DNA of 64,000 nucleotides. Origin: JASHPR01 sp963833885. GTDB lineage: Bacteria > Actinomycetota > Actinomycetes > Streptosporangiales > Streptosporangiaceae. The stretch lies in contig CAWHZU010000033.1 in the NCBI GenBank assembly GCA_963833885.1, forward strand, positions 1 to 64,000, read 5' to 3'. Positions 55,920 through 64,000 of this stretch are shown here, piece by piece. The position numbers and the translations under genes were made by a program. Within the stretch, counting starts at the first letter, position 1. Every line of letters starts with the position of its first letter. Below the pieces are notes generated by a model. The model made no database searches. It was not told where the DNA came from and saw only the letters and a list, made by a program, of their open reading frames with translations.

Positions 55920-57094
55920 ACATCGACCTGGTGGTCGTCGGCTCCGGGTTCTTCGGGCTGACGGTCGCCGAACGGTGCGCCAACGACCTCGGCCTGCGCG
56001 TCCTGATCCTCGAGCGCCGCGATCACATCGGCGGGAACGCGTACAGCGAGGCGGAGCCGCAGACCGGGATCGAGATCCACCGGTACGGCGCGCACCTGTT
56101 CCACACCTCGAACGCCCGCGTCTGGGAGTACGTCAACCGCTTCACGACGTTCACCGGCTACCAGCACCGGGTGTTCTCGGTCTACAAGGGCCGGGTGTAC
56201 CCGCTGCCGATCAACCTGGCCACGATCTGCGAGTACTTCGGCTCGGTGATGTCGCCGGACGAGGCGCGGGCGCTGGTCGCCGGGCAGTCGGCCGAGGTGC
56301 CGCCCGGTCAGGCGGCCAACCTGGAGGAGCAGGCGATCTCGCTGATCGGCCGGCCGCTGTACGAGGCCTTCATGCGCGGCTACACGTACAAGCAGTGGCA
56401 GACCGACCCCACCGACCTGCCCGCGGAGATCATCACGCGGCTGCCGGTGCGCTACACGTTCAACAACCGCTACTTCAGCGACACGTTCGAGGGGCTGCCG
56501 ACCGACGGCTACACGGCCTGGCTCGAGCGCATGGCCGACCACAAGAACATCGAGGTCCGGCTGGGCACGGACTTCGCCGAGCTGCGGTCCAGCCTGCTGG
56601 GAAACGTCCCGGTTGTCTATACCGGCCCGCTAGACGCCTACTTCGGATACGCTGCGGGCGACCTGGGCTGGCGCACGCTCGATTTCGACGTGGAGGTGCT
56701 CCCCACGGGCGACTTCCAGGGGACGCCGGTCATGAACTACGCCGACGAGGATGTGCCGTTCACCCGTATCCACGAGTTCCGGCATTTCCACCCGGAGCGC
56801 GATTGGTACCCGAAGGACAAGACAGTGATCATGCGTGAGTACTCGCGCCTGGCCGGCCGCGGCGACGAGCCGTACTACCCGATCAACACGGGGGCGGACC
56901 GGGCGCGGTTGCTGAACTACCGGGAGATGGCGGAGCGCGAGCCGGGCGTGTTCTTCGGCGGCCGCCTGGGCACCTACAAGTACCTCGACATGCACATGGC
57001 GATCGGGTCCGCGCTCAGCATGTACGACAACCACATCCGTCCGCTGTTCGCCGATCGCGTGGCGGCAATTCAGGGGCAAGACGGTCATGAGTAA
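55916..57094 (+). CDS. glf: UDP-galactopyranose mutase, 392 aa
   Basis: Flavoenzyme that converts UDP-galactopyranose to UDP-galactofuranose, the donor for galactofuranosyl glycans. FAD-binding LVVVGSGFFGLTVAERCA, the family motifs RRDHIGGNAYSE, GIEIHRYGAHLFHT, YTYKQWQTDPTDLPAEII (uridine/arginine region), VVYTGPLDAYFGYAAG and the C-terminal GGRLGTYKYLDMHMAIGSAL. Standard bacterial length. GTG start overlapping the GT2 stop. The next gene overlaps its 3' end by 8 bases. Confidence 0.95.
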   Translation: MNIDLVVVGSGFFGLTVAERCANDLGLRVLILERRDHIGGNAYSEAEPQTGIEIHRYGAHLFHTSNARVWEYVNRFTTFTGYQHRVFSVYKGRVYPLPINLATICEYFGSVMSPDEARALVAGQSAEVPPGQAANLEEQAISLIGRPLYEAFMRGYTYKQWQTDPTDLPAEIITRLPVRYTFNNRYFSDTFEGLPTDGYTAWLERMADHKNIEVRLGTDFAELRSSLLGNVPVVYTGPLDAYFGYAAGDLGWRTLDFDVEVLPTGDFQGTPVMNYADEDVPFTRIHEFRHFHPERDWYPKDKTVIMREYSRLAGRGDEPYYPINTGADRARLLNYREMAEREPGVFFGGRLGTYKYLDMHMAIGSALSMYDNHIRPLFADRVAAIQGQDGHE

Positions 57095-59288
57095 CGCGAC
57101 GGAAGCGGGCGTGCCTGTCCGGTCGCTGCGGGTCCTGCAGCGGGTCGTGTTCCCGGGCGACGACCTCGACGTCGTGCCGCTGTACGTGGAGACGAAGATG
57201 GACCGCGGCGCCTCCGAGCTCGCGGCCGAGATGGCCGCGGAGGAGCTCACCGGGCGCAAGGTGGCCGGCGGCACCTCGACTGCGAGCGCGTCGGTCGGCG
57301 AGGCGCAATCGAGCATCCGCTTCGGCGTCGACGTGCCCGCGCACCTGGTCGAGGAAGCCGGCCCGCGGCGCAGCGGCCTGATCACCAGCGGCTGCCGGGT
57401 CTCGTTCGCCACCTACTTCAACGCGTTCCCGGCCAGCTACTGGCGCCGCTGGACCACCGTGGACGCGGTGACCCTGCGCATCCGGGTGGCGGGCGAGTCG
57501 AAGGTCATCCTGTACCGTTCATCGGCCCGGGGGCACAGCCATCCGATCGAGACGATCAACGTCGAATCGGACTACGCGGAGACGATCGAGCGCACGCTGC
57601 CGCTTGCCCCGTTCATCGACGGCGGCTGGTACTGGTTCGACATCGTGGCCGGGCCGCGAGGAACCACGCTGATCGAGGCGGACTGGCTGGCCCTGACCGA
57701 GCCCTCGCCGCCGGGCCGGGTCAGTCTCGGCATCACCGCCTTCGGCGCGCCCGACGATCTGGTCCAGAAGCTGCGGGTGCTCGGCGAGGCCACCGACATC
57801 CACGCGCAGCTCGACGCCGTCTACGTGATCGACCAGAACCCGAAGCGGGTCAGCGACCACCCGGGTTTCCAGGATGCGGCCAAGAAGCTCGGCGGCCGGG
57901 TGCAGGTGATCGAGCAGGGGAACCTCGGCGGATCGGGCGGGTTCTCCCGGTCCATGGACGAGACCGTGCGGGCCGGCCAGAGCGACTACGTGCTGCTCAG
58001 CGACGACGACGTCGAACTCGATCCCGAGGGCATCCTGCGCGCCGTGACGTTTGCCGACCTGGCCCGCAAGCCGACGATCGTCGGCGGCCAGATGTTCAGC
58101 CGGTACGAGCGCTCGGTGCTGCACGCGTTCGCCGAGGCCGTCGCGCCGTTCAAGTGGTGGTGGGGAAACGCGCCGAACACGAAGAGCCGGCACGACTTCG
58201 GCCGCCGCAACCTGCGCAACACCCCGTGGCTGCACCGCCGGGCCGACGGCGACTACAACGGCTGGTGGATGTGCCTGATCCCGGTCCAGCTGATCAAGGA
58301 ACTCGGGCTAGCGATCCCGGTCTTCATCAAGTGGGACGACGCCGAGTACGGGGTGCGCGCCAGGGACCGGGGCTACCCGACCGTGTCCCTGCCCGGCGTG
58401 GCCTGCTGGCAGGCGCCGTGGACGGACAAGAACGACGCCCTCGACTGGAATGCCTATTATCACCTGCGCAACCGGCTTGTGGCCGCGCTGCTGCACTCGA
58501 GGGAGCCACACGGCGGCCAGCTGATCCCGGAAAGCCTGGAGCGCCAGCTGCAGGCCCTGCTGTCCATGCAGTACTCGACCGTCGCGCTGCGGGCCCTGGC
58601 CATCGAGGACGTGCTGCGGGGCCCGGCGCACATGCACGCCGAAATCGGCACCAAGCTGGCCTTCTTGCGGGAGTTCCGGAAGCAGTACCCCGACGCCAGG
58701 GGCGAGGCCGACCTGGAAAGCTACCCGCCGCCGCGGCGACGGGCCCCGGAGGCGGTGAAGTCTTCCACCACGCCGACCAACAGGTTCAATTTGCTAAGCA
58801 AGGCGGCGTCGGGGACCGTGCATCAGTTTCGGAGGCCGCGGAAGGGGGCGAAACAGCGCCCGCAGATGGCGCTGCCGTACCAGGACACTGGCTGGTGGGT
58901 GCTGACCAAGCTGGACAGCGCGCTGGTGTCGACGGCCGATGGGACGAGCGCCTCCTGGTATCAGCGCGACCCGAAGCTTTTCCGGTCGCTGGGCAAGCGC
59001 AGCATCGTCCTGCACGCGCGGCTGCGGCGGCGGTGGCCGAAGCTCGCCGCTGAGTACCGCGCCGCGGCCGCCGAGATCACGTCGCCGGAGCGGTGGCGGG
59101 AGACCTTCGTGGCGTCTGTTGATCGGTCGGCGCCTGTCGTTGAGCCGGCGCCTGTCGTTGAGCCGGCGTCTGTCGTTGAGCCGGCGTCTGTCGAACAGCC
59201 CGCGTCTGTTGATCAGCCGGCGTCTGTCGTTGAGCCCGCGTCTGTCGAACAGCCGGCGTCTAACGATCGGCCGGACAGCCCCTCGTGA
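57087..59288 (+). CDS. GlfT2-like galactofuranosyltransferase, 733 aa
   Basis: Large GT2 polymerising-type enzyme. N-terminal beta-sandwich region (about residues 95-210, WFDIVAGPRG), then GT-A domain: RVSLGITAFGAPDDLVQKL, NLGGSGGFSRSM, DDD metal motif YVLLSDDDVELDPEG, the WW-containing YNGWWMCLIP and the base motif FIKWDDAEYGVRARDRGYP. C-terminal helical domain. These match mycobacterial GlfT2, which builds alternating beta-(1-5)/(1-6) galactofuranan. It ends in an Ala/Ser/Val/Pro repeat tail (residues about 676-729). Longer than GlfT2 (about 640 aa) because of this tail. Confidence 0.88.
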   Translation: MSNATEAGVPVRSLRVLQRVVFPGDDLDVVPLYVETKMDRGASELAAEMAAEELTGRKVAGGTSTASASVGEAQSSIRFGVDVPAHLVEEAGPRRSGLITSGCRVSFATYFNAFPASYWRRWTTVDAVTLRIRVAGESKVILYRSSARGHSHPIETINVESDYAETIERTLPLAPFIDGGWYWFDIVAGPRGTTLIEADWLALTEPSPPGRVSLGITAFGAPDDLVQKLRVLGEATDIHAQLDAVYVIDQNPKRVSDHPGFQDAAKKLGGRVQVIEQGNLGGSGGFSRSMDETVRAGQSDYVLLSDDDVELDPEGILRAVTFADLARKPTIVGGQMFSRYERSVLHAFAEAVAPFKWWWGNAPNTKSRHDFGRRNLRNTPWLHRRADGDYNGWWMCLIPVQLIKELGLAIPVFIKWDDAEYGVRARDRGYPTVSLPGVACWQAPWTDKNDALDWNAYYHLRNRLVAALLHSREPHGGQLIPESLERQLQALLSMQYSTVALRALAIEDVLRGPAHMHAEIGTKLAFLREFRKQYPDARGEADLESYPPPRRRAPEAVKSSTTPTNRFNLLSKAASGTVHQFRRPRKGAKQRPQMALPYQDTGWWVLTKLDSALVSTADGTSASWYQRDPKLFRSLGKRSIVLHARLRRRWPKLAAEYRAAAAEITSPERWRETFVASVDRSAPVVEPAPVVEPASVVEPASVEQPASVDQPASVVEPASVEQPASNDRPDSPS
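59112..59273 (+). repeat. Nine in-frame 18-bp tandem repeats in the GlfT2-like gene
   Basis: Nine consecutive 18-bp units, most starting GCGTCTGTC or GCGTCTGTT, encode hexapeptides of the form A-S/P-V-x-x-P (x-x = VE, EQ, DQ, DR). The TCT serine codons and GTT are unusual for this genome. Units differ mainly at codons 4-5, suggesting expansion followed by drift. The array forms a disordered acidic/proline tail. Confidence 0.8.
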
Positions 59289-61000
59289 GCGCGGCGTCAA
59301 CCGGACGGCGCGGACCCGCGCCAGCCGCCCCGGACCAGGGCACCTCTCGGCCGCCGGATGCCGAGGCCCCGGCCGGGGCGCGCACCCGGTGGGCGGTGGT
59401 CGAGAGATGGCTGCCGGTCGTCATCGTGGCCGCCGTCATGGTCGTGCTCGGCGTGTGGGGCCTGGCCAGGCATAACGCCATGGGCAACGACGAGGTGGCC
59501 AGCCGCTGGGCGGCCACGCTGAGCCTCGGCCGGCTGTTCCACCTGCTCGGCAACCTGGACGCGGTGCACGGCCTGTACTACCTGCTGCTGCACTGCTGGA
59601 TAGCCGTCGGCTCCACGCCGACGATCATCCGCATCCCTTCGGTCATCTTCATGACCGTCGCCGCCGGGCTGGTCGTGATCGTCGCCCGGCGGCTGACCGG
59701 GTCGGCCTGGGCCGGGCTGTTCGCCGGCCTGATCATGGCGCTGGACCCGGTGATCAGCTACTACGCGCAGACCGCCCGGTCCTACGCGATGGTGTTCTGC
59801 TGCGTGATGGCCGCCACCCTGGTCCTCGTGCTTGCGCTGGAAGCCGAGGACCAAGCCCGGGCCGGCGACGCGCTCGCCGGCGGCCGGCTCCGCAATCGCT
59901 GGATTGCCTATGCCGCCCTGATCACCGTGGGCGGCTACCTGAACGAGCTGTCGCTGCTCGTGCTGGCGGCGCACGCGGTGACGGTGCTGCTCACCAGGTA
60001 CGGGTGGCCGACCGTCAGGCACTGGTTCGTCAGCGGGGCAGTAGGCGCGATCCTGGTCCTGCCGGTCATCGGGCTGAGCATCACCCAGGCTTCGGCCGAC
60101 ACCGGGGCCACCCGGCCGGACCTGCACGATATGCAGGTCCTTTTCCACGACTACTTTGGCGCGACGATCCTGGTGGCCGTCGGAATGGTGGTACTCGCCG
60201 TCTTCGCCGTGCTGCCAGCAGCCGCGCTTCCGGCGATCAGGATCTCGCGGCCGAGACCGGCCGCCGGGACGCAGGCCTCTTCCGCGTGGTGGCAGAGCGG
60301 CGGCTTCTGCCTGCCGTCGGTGGCGGCGCCGCTTCTGGTGCTGCCTTCGTTCCTGCTGGTCGCGGAGTCGCTGGTGGGAAAGGCGCTGTACTCCGACCGG
60401 TACATCCTGTACTGCGAGGCAGGCGCGGCCCTGCTGGCCGGAGCGGGTGTGTACCGGCTCGGCCAATGGGCCGGGCCGTGGCTCGGGCGCCGGCTGGCCG
60501 GATGGCGCGAGCAGGGCGGCGCCACAGGCTGGCGCTCGCTGGTGTGGCTGCCAGGCGTGCTCGTGTGCGTGTGCGCGCTGGTGCTGCAGTTCGGGGCGCA
60601 GCAGCGGACTCGCACCCCGCTGAGCCGCCAGTTCGACTTTGGCGGCCCCGCCTTCTACATCGACGCCCGCGCCCAGGCGGGCGACGGCGTGCTGTTCTTC
60701 AACACGTTCTACCGGAAGATCACGCTCGGCTACCCGGAGGACTTCCGGGACGTCACCGACTTCTCGCTGGCGGTGTCACCGGCCAGGGCGGGAACGTACA
60801 ACGGCATCAACAAGCCGCTCGCCCAGGTGCGCTCGCTGATGCTCAGGTACCGGCGGATCTGGGTGGTCGGCCATTACCCGTCGGCGCAGGTGGCCGCGCC
60901 TGCGATCAAGGGCGAGAGCGAACTGCTGCTGAGCCGCTTCACCCTGGTCGCCAAGCGGCACTTCAAGGGCATGGAGGTCACGCTCTGGCAGCGCCGCTGA
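59285..61000 (+). CDS. GT39-like membrane glycosyltransferase (ArnT/mannosyltransferase type), 571 aa
   Basis: Polytopic protein with about 11-12 helices and the GT-C signature: after helix 1 (WLPVVIVAAVMVVLGVWGLA) comes the acidic loop ARHNAMGNDEVASRWAATL, with Asp-Glu as expected for the catalytic site, then LDAVHGLYYLLLHCWI and DPVISYYAQTARSYAM. The C-terminal external domain ends FKGMEVTLWQRR. GTG start overlaps the preceding stop. It should transfer a sugar from a polyprenyl-phosphate donor on the outside of the membrane, completing the glycan cluster. Confidence 0.85.
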   Translation: MSAASTGRRGPAPAAPDQGTSRPPDAEAPAGARTRWAVVERWLPVVIVAAVMVVLGVWGLARHNAMGNDEVASRWAATLSLGRLFHLLGNLDAVHGLYYLLLHCWIAVGSTPTIIRIPSVIFMTVAAGLVVIVARRLTGSAWAGLFAGLIMALDPVISYYAQTARSYAMVFCCVMAATLVLVLALEAEDQARAGDALAGGRLRNRWIAYAALITVGGYLNELSLLVLAAHAVTVLLTRYGWPTVRHWFVSGAVGAILVLPVIGLSITQASADTGATRPDLHDMQVLFHDYFGATILVAVGMVVLAVFAVLPAAALPAIRISRPRPAAGTQASSAWWQSGGFCLPSVAAPLLVLPSFLLVAESLVGKALYSDRYILYCEAGAALLAGAGVYRLGQWAGPWLGRRLAGWREQGGATGWRSLVWLPGVLVCVCALVLQFGAQQRTRTPLSRQFDFGGPAFYIDARAQAGDGVLFFNTFYRKITLGYPEDFRDVTDFSLAVSPARAGTYNGINKPLAQVRSLMLRYRRIWVVGHYPSAQVAAPAIKGESELLLSRFTLVAKRHFKGMEVTLWQRR

Positions 61001-61111
61001 GGCGGCCCGGTCCGCTCAGCTGTCGCCGTTGAGGCGGCCTGGTCCTCTTTGGCCGCCGCCGCAGAGGTGGCCTCATCCGCTTAGCGGCCCCGGCTGAGGC
61101 GGCCCCTCCGG
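61001..61111. other. Intergenic stretch with short imperfect repeats
   Basis: GAGGCGGCC-type 9-mers followed by CGGTCC/TGGTCC/CCTCCG occur three times, interleaved with CTCAGC/TTAGCGG. Composition is extreme G+C. It may terminate the GT39-like transcript and the convergent membrane-protein transcript; no clean single hairpin was found. Confidence 0.35.
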
Positions 61112-62542
61112 TCAGCGGTGCAGACTGGTGCAGCTGAACGTGTTGGTCAGCGGAGTTTTTCCGCCCCACCAGTCCTTGAAGCTGACCGTGATCGTTCCCG
61201 CCGGGTGGCGGTCGCAGTGCCGGAGCCACGCGTTGGCCGTCGTCTTCCAGGCAGAGGCGGGGCCGGCGAGTCGGCGCACCGGGTAACGGAAGTCGGTAGC
61301 CCAGCCGGCCCCCAGGACCGCTACCAGCGCGACGACCGCGACGATGGCCTTGGGGCGCGGCCACCAGCGGCGCACGCAGGCGTCGGCCGCCACGATCAGC
61401 GCCGCGTCGAGCAGCAGGATCGGCAGCGTGGAGTACCGCGCGCCGTGCTCCACCTTGATCAGCACCGGCTGGCCCGGGCCGCCCCAGGCCAAGGCAGACG
61501 TGATCGCTGTGAACACCAGGCCGGTCAGCACCGCGGTAACCACGAACACCCGGGTCCGCCCGGGCTGCGTGACAACCGCGGCGGCGAGAACGATGAGGAT
61601 CAGGCCGCCGACGAGCGCGGCGGCGGCGTTCACCCCGATGAGGTCGCGCAGGTGCCAGGACAGGTGCCACCCGATCGTGGGCAGCAGGACCTCGCGGGTG
61701 TAGTACGCCACCGCGTTGAGCGGATTATGCGGTGTGAGCCTGGACGTGTGGCTTGTCACGATGACCAGGAGCTGCACCAGGCAGCCGAGCGCCCAGCCAG
61801 CGGTCACGACGTGCTCGCGAAGGCGCCTGGGCACCACGATCGCGCGCGCCGCGAACAACGGCGCGAAGACCAGGCCGAGCGAGGTCGAGGCCGCCGCGGC
61901 GAACGCCAGGACGGCGGCGACCGCGGCGCCTGCCCGGGTGCGCGGCCGCCATAGCGCCGCCCAGAACAGCCCGACGAGCAGGTACCAGATGGTGTTGACG
62001 CCGTTGTCGGCGATCTCGAGCTGCGCCACCGGCAGCAGCACCACCGACAGGCCGAGCATGACGCGGAGCCACCGCGAGCTGACGATGCCGTCGCTGGCGT
62101 AATAGACGAACACCCCGACCCCGGACGCGACGAGCGCGCCGCCGACCGCGAACGCCACCGACGCGTGCCTGACCGGCAGCAGCGCGGCAATCTGGCCGAT
62201 CACGCGCGGTACCAGCTGCAGATATCCGCCGTACGACTGGAGCACGTGCCAGGGGTGAGCGAGCGCGGCGGGCAGGTAGATGCCCGGGTCCTCGGCCCAG
62301 ACGCTCTCCCAGGCCGGCCTCCCGCCGAGACGGGCCAGCATCGCCACCGCCCCGACGCCGACGACGACGACCTGGAGGAAGACGAACCCCCAGCGCACGA
62401 GGGCAGCACGGGACGTCGCCTCGCCCGGCGCCGGGAACAGGTCGATGAGCATGGCGCGCACGCGCTCGGCGCGGCCCGTGGCCGACGGCGGATGCGTCCC
62501 GGACCCGGCCTGTCCGGGCGCGTGGACCTCAGGAGCGGACAC
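61112..62542 (-). CDS. Polytopic membrane protein, possible GT-C glycosyltransferase, 476 aa
   Basis: About ten hydrophobic helices (VFLQVVVVGVGAVAMLARLG first, then LGLSVVLLPVAQLEIA, IVVPRRLREHVVTAGWALG). The first loop AWESVWAEDPGIYLPAALAHP has the acidic Glu-Asp placing seen in GT-C enzymes. C-terminal external segment WLRHCDRHPAGTITVSFKDW resembles the dolichyl/polyprenyl-sugar-dependent DUF families. The GTG at 62542 is preferred; the longer frame upstream is antisense to the SDR. Convergent with the GT39-like gene and probably part of the same glycan assembly function. Confidence 0.75.
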   Translation of the reverse strand: MSAPEVHAPGQAGSGTHPPSATGRAERVRAMLIDLFPAPGEATSRAALVRWGFVFLQVVVVGVGAVAMLARLGGRPAWESVWAEDPGIYLPAALAHPWHVLQSYGGYLQLVPRVIGQIAALLPVRHASVAFAVGGALVASGVGVFVYYASDGIVSSRWLRVMLGLSVVLLPVAQLEIADNGVNTIWYLLVGLFWAALWRPRTRAGAAVAAVLAFAAAASTSLGLVFAPLFAARAIVVPRRLREHVVTAGWALGCLVQLLVIVTSHTSRLTPHNPLNAVAYYTREVLLPTIGWHLSWHLRDLIGVNAAAALVGGLILIVLAAAVVTQPGRTRVFVVTAVLTGLVFTAITSALAWGGPGQPVLIKVEHGARYSTLPILLLDAALIVAADACVRRWWPRPKAIVAVVALVAVLGAGWATDFRYPVRRLAGPASAWKTTANAWLRHCDRHPAGTITVSFKDWWGGKTPLTNTFSCTSLHR

Positions 62543-62624
62543 GGCCGGAATGTACCACCATTCCCGGTCCACTCCCGGTCTATGCACGAAGCGTTCGGAG
62601 ACCGGCAAGACCGGTGCCTGGACA
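62543..62624. promoter_or_regulatory. Divergent promoter gap, membrane protein and SDR genes
   Basis: 82 bases that must hold promoters for both divergent genes. TTCCCGGTCCACTCCCGGTC contains a tandem TCCCGGTC. No clear hexamers were seen. Confidence 0.3.
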
Positions 62625-63482
62625 ATGGGGGTGTCCGGCGTCGTGGAGCGTGATGAGGTGAGGAGCCTGAACGAGAACGGAGGCCGCCTGCTCGAGGGCG
62701 TGGTGTCGGTGGTGTCAGGCGGCGGCTCAGGAATCGGCCAGGCGGTCGTGACACGGTTCGCGGAGCACGGTGCGGTGGTCGAGTTCGTCGACATCAGCGA
62801 GGCGGCCGTCGCGGATACCGAGCGGGAGCTTCGCGCCCGCGGCCTGGACGTCAGCGGTCACGTGGCGGACGTCTCGGACGCCGGCCAGGTGGCCGCGTTC
62901 TTTGACGCCGTCGGTGGCCGCCACCCGGCGATCGGCGCCCTGGTCAACTCTGTGGGCATCCAGCGCTACGGCACGGTCGAGACCACGTCGCCGCAGATGT
63001 GGGACGAGGTGTTCGCGGTCAACGTGCGCAGCATGTTCCTGCTGGCCAAGCACGCGGTCCCGCTGATGCGGAGGGGCGGCGGCGGGGCGATCGTGAACAT
63101 CTCCTCGGTGCAGGCCGTGGCCAGCCAGCGCAACGTGGTGGCCTACACGGCGACCAAGGGGGCGATCGCCGCGATGACGCGGGCCATGGCGGTCGATCAC
63201 GCCCACGAGGGGATCCGGGTCAACACCGTGCTGCCCGGTTCGGTCGACACGCCGATGCTCCGCGCGTCCGCGCGCGACATCTCGCCGGAAGACCCGGACA
63301 GCGTGATCCGCAGGTGGGGCTCGGGGCACCCCATCGGCCGGGTCGGCCACCCCGCCGAGATCGCGGACGTATGCGTATTCCTGGCGAGCCCGCTGGCGTC
63401 CTACGTCACCGGCGCCGAGCTGCGGGTGGACGGCGGCCTGCTCGCGGGCTTGGCGCTGCGGGCGCCCGGCGAGGAGGGATAG
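62625..63482 (+). CDS. SDR family oxidoreductase, 285 aa
   Basis: Classical SDR: VVSGGGSGIGQAVVTRFAEHG, NSVGIQRYG, NISSVQAVASQRNVVAYTATK with the Ser-Tyr-Lys triad, NTVLPGSVDTPMLRASARD and the C-terminal TGAELRVDGGLLAG. The start is uncertain: ATG 62625, GTG 62643 or GTG 62658 (the last with GGAG 9 bases upstream). It has no operon partner on the same strand within the window. Substrate unknown. Confidence 0.87.
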   Translation: MGVSGVVERDEVRSLNENGGRLLEGVVSVVSGGGSGIGQAVVTRFAEHGAVVEFVDISEAAVADTERELRARGLDVSGHVADVSDAGQVAAFFDAVGGRHPAIGALVNSVGIQRYGTVETTSPQMWDEVFAVNVRSMFLLAKHAVPLMRRGGGGAIVNISSVQAVASQRNVVAYTATKGAIAAMTRAMAVDHAHEGIRVNTVLPGSVDTPMLRASARDISPEDPDSVIRRWGSGHPIGRVGHPAEIADVCVFLASPLASYVTGAELRVDGGLLAGLALRAPGEEG

Positions 63483-64000
63483 CGACCACGCTATAGGAGC
63501 GATCTGACCCGGCCGAGCGGACGTCTCGTCGGCGGGAACCTGGATGACCGCGATCAGGTCGGGCTGGTCCACCAGGCGGAGCTGGAACATCTGCAGCCAG
63601 ATCAGCCCGGCACCGGGGTGCTTGATCCCGATGGTCGCCGGCCGGAAATAGCGCACCGGGTACTCAGCCCACCAGTCCCGGAACTGCGGGCTGGCCTCGG
63701 TCAGCGCCGCCACCAGTTCGGCGAGCCGGGGATCGTCGGGGTGGCGGCCCACCGCCGTGCGGAACTGGCTCAGCACCGCCTGCGCGGCCGATTCCCAGCG
63801 CACCATGCGAGCGCGGTTGTCCGCGTCGGTGAACATCATCCAGAGCATGTTGCGCCTGCCGGACGGCTGCGAGGCGGGGTCATGCCTGATGCGCGCGTAC
63901 GCCTGGTTCCACGCCACGTAGTCGAAGTGACGGTCGTAGACCGAGGCCAGGCTCGGCATGGCGGCGTCGACGAGCAGCTGCAGCCGGGGCAGCATGTCGC
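62727..64000 (-). CDS. MmyB-like ligand-binding regulator, partial at window edge, frame lacks expected stop
   Basis: Residues from the right edge read PRLQLLVDAAMPSLASVYDR, DYVAWNQAYARI, RNMLWMMFTDADNRARMVRWE, ASPQFRDWWAEYPV and RYFRPATIGIKHPGAGLIWL: the MmyB-type domain that follows a Xre HTH in actinomycete regulators. The HTH itself would lie beyond position 64000, so the Met at 63995 is internal. The domain ends near 63500. A TAG at 63491-63493 preceded by codons for VRSLL is one base out of frame, and the frame as given runs antisense through the SDR to 62727. I infer an indel; the true end is probably 63491. Confidence 0.7.
   Translation of the reverse strand, partial: DMLPRLQLLVDAAMPSLASVYDRHFDYVAWNQAYARIRHDPASQPSGRRNMLWMMFTDADNRARMVRWESAAQAVLSQFRTAVGRHPDDPRLAELVAALTEASPQFRDWWAEYPVRYFRPATIGIKHPGAGLIWLQMFQLRLVDQPDLIAVIQVPADETSARPGQIAPIAWSLSLLAGRPQRQAREQAAVHPQLGAGDVGRQRARQEYAYVRDLGGVADPADGVPRAPPADHAVRVFRRDVARGRAEHRRVDRTGQHGVDPDPLVGVIDRHGPRHRGDRPLGRRVGHHVALAGHGLHRGDVHDRPAAAPPHQRDRVLGQQEHAAHVDREHLVPHLRRRGLDRAVALDAHRVDQGADRRVAATDGVKERGHLAGVRDVRHVTADVQAAGAKLPLGIRDGRLADVDELDHRTVLREPCHDRLADS

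Noticed and set aside
1..64000. tRNA, rRNA, transposase, integrase or phage genes
   Set aside because: No cloverleaf-like sequence, rRNA signature or recombinase/transposase motif was found on either strand by eye. A tRNAscan or Infernal search would settle small RNAs.

Overview
The window is a chromosomal segment of a very high-G+C actinomycete. The evidence is G/C-ending codons throughout, many GTG starts, 4-base start/stop overlaps (ATGA, GTGA), a membrane Ser/Thr kinase, a galactofuranose wall cluster, a deazaflavin-type nitroreductase and an LmbE-type deacetylase. A filamentous actinomycete of the Streptosporangiales or a related order fits, but the genus cannot be read from the sequence. 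No rRNA, tRNA, transposase, integrase or CRISPR array was seen.

Layout. 0-1.4 kb: two minus-strand genes, an unrecognised protein and a DUF3592-like membrane protein. 1.4-8.8 kb: a compact minus-strand catabolic operon (LysR regulator, SDR, ABM monooxygenase, FAH hydrolase, ACMSD-like amidohydrolase, VOC, SDR, second FAH hydrolase) with a second LysR gene divergent from it. 8.8-18.7 kb: another minus-strand series. It has an extradiol-type VOC dioxygenase, a lipoprotein sugar-type binding protein, an unusual fused ATPase-ATPase-permease, a second permease and a flavoprotein hydroxylase. After these come two paralogous proteins with a bifunctional-nuclease (DUF151) domain and a beta-sandwich-like domain, one of them joined to an ECF-type sigma factor, and finally a stub of an ABC ATPase gene. 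The 1.4-18.7 kb stretch reads as import and ring-opening catabolism of an aromatic or similar carboxylated compound.

18.9-30 kb: single genes of general metabolism (cupin, FAD-linked oxidase, DJ-1/PfpI protein, phosphoesterase, GliT-like flavoprotein, LmbE deacetylase, methyltransferase, P-loop kinase, GNAT, F420-type reductase, STAS protein, M18 aminopeptidase). 29-34 kb: a membrane Ser/Thr kinase divergent from a bleomycin-hydrolase-type cysteine peptidase, with 23-bp tandem repeats between them, then a DUF2332 gene behind a strong bidirectional hairpin. 34.1-39.5 kb: one operon of four different luciferase-like flavin monooxygenases ending in a flavin reductase. 39.5-43.7 kb: S66 carboxypeptidase, acyl-CoA dehydrogenase plus SDR, and an IclR regulator whose frame lacks its expected stop. 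43.9-49.3 kb: phosphoesterase, APC permease, nucleotidyltransferase, creatininase-family hydrolase and aminotransferase, probably controlled by that IclR protein. 49.3-52.3 kb: EamA/DMT-type transporter, MarR regulator and a bacterial nitric-oxide synthase.

52.4-62.5 kb: a cell-surface glycan cluster with two family-2 glycosyltransferases, a sulfotransferase-like protein, UDP-galactopyranose mutase, a GlfT2-like galactofuranosyltransferase, and GT39-like and other multi-membrane proteins. 62.6-64 kb: an SDR and the 3' part of an MmyB-type regulator that leaves the window. In several places (about 17.70, 32.80, 42.96 and 63.50 kb) the expected frame is one base off, so residual assembly indels should be considered there.
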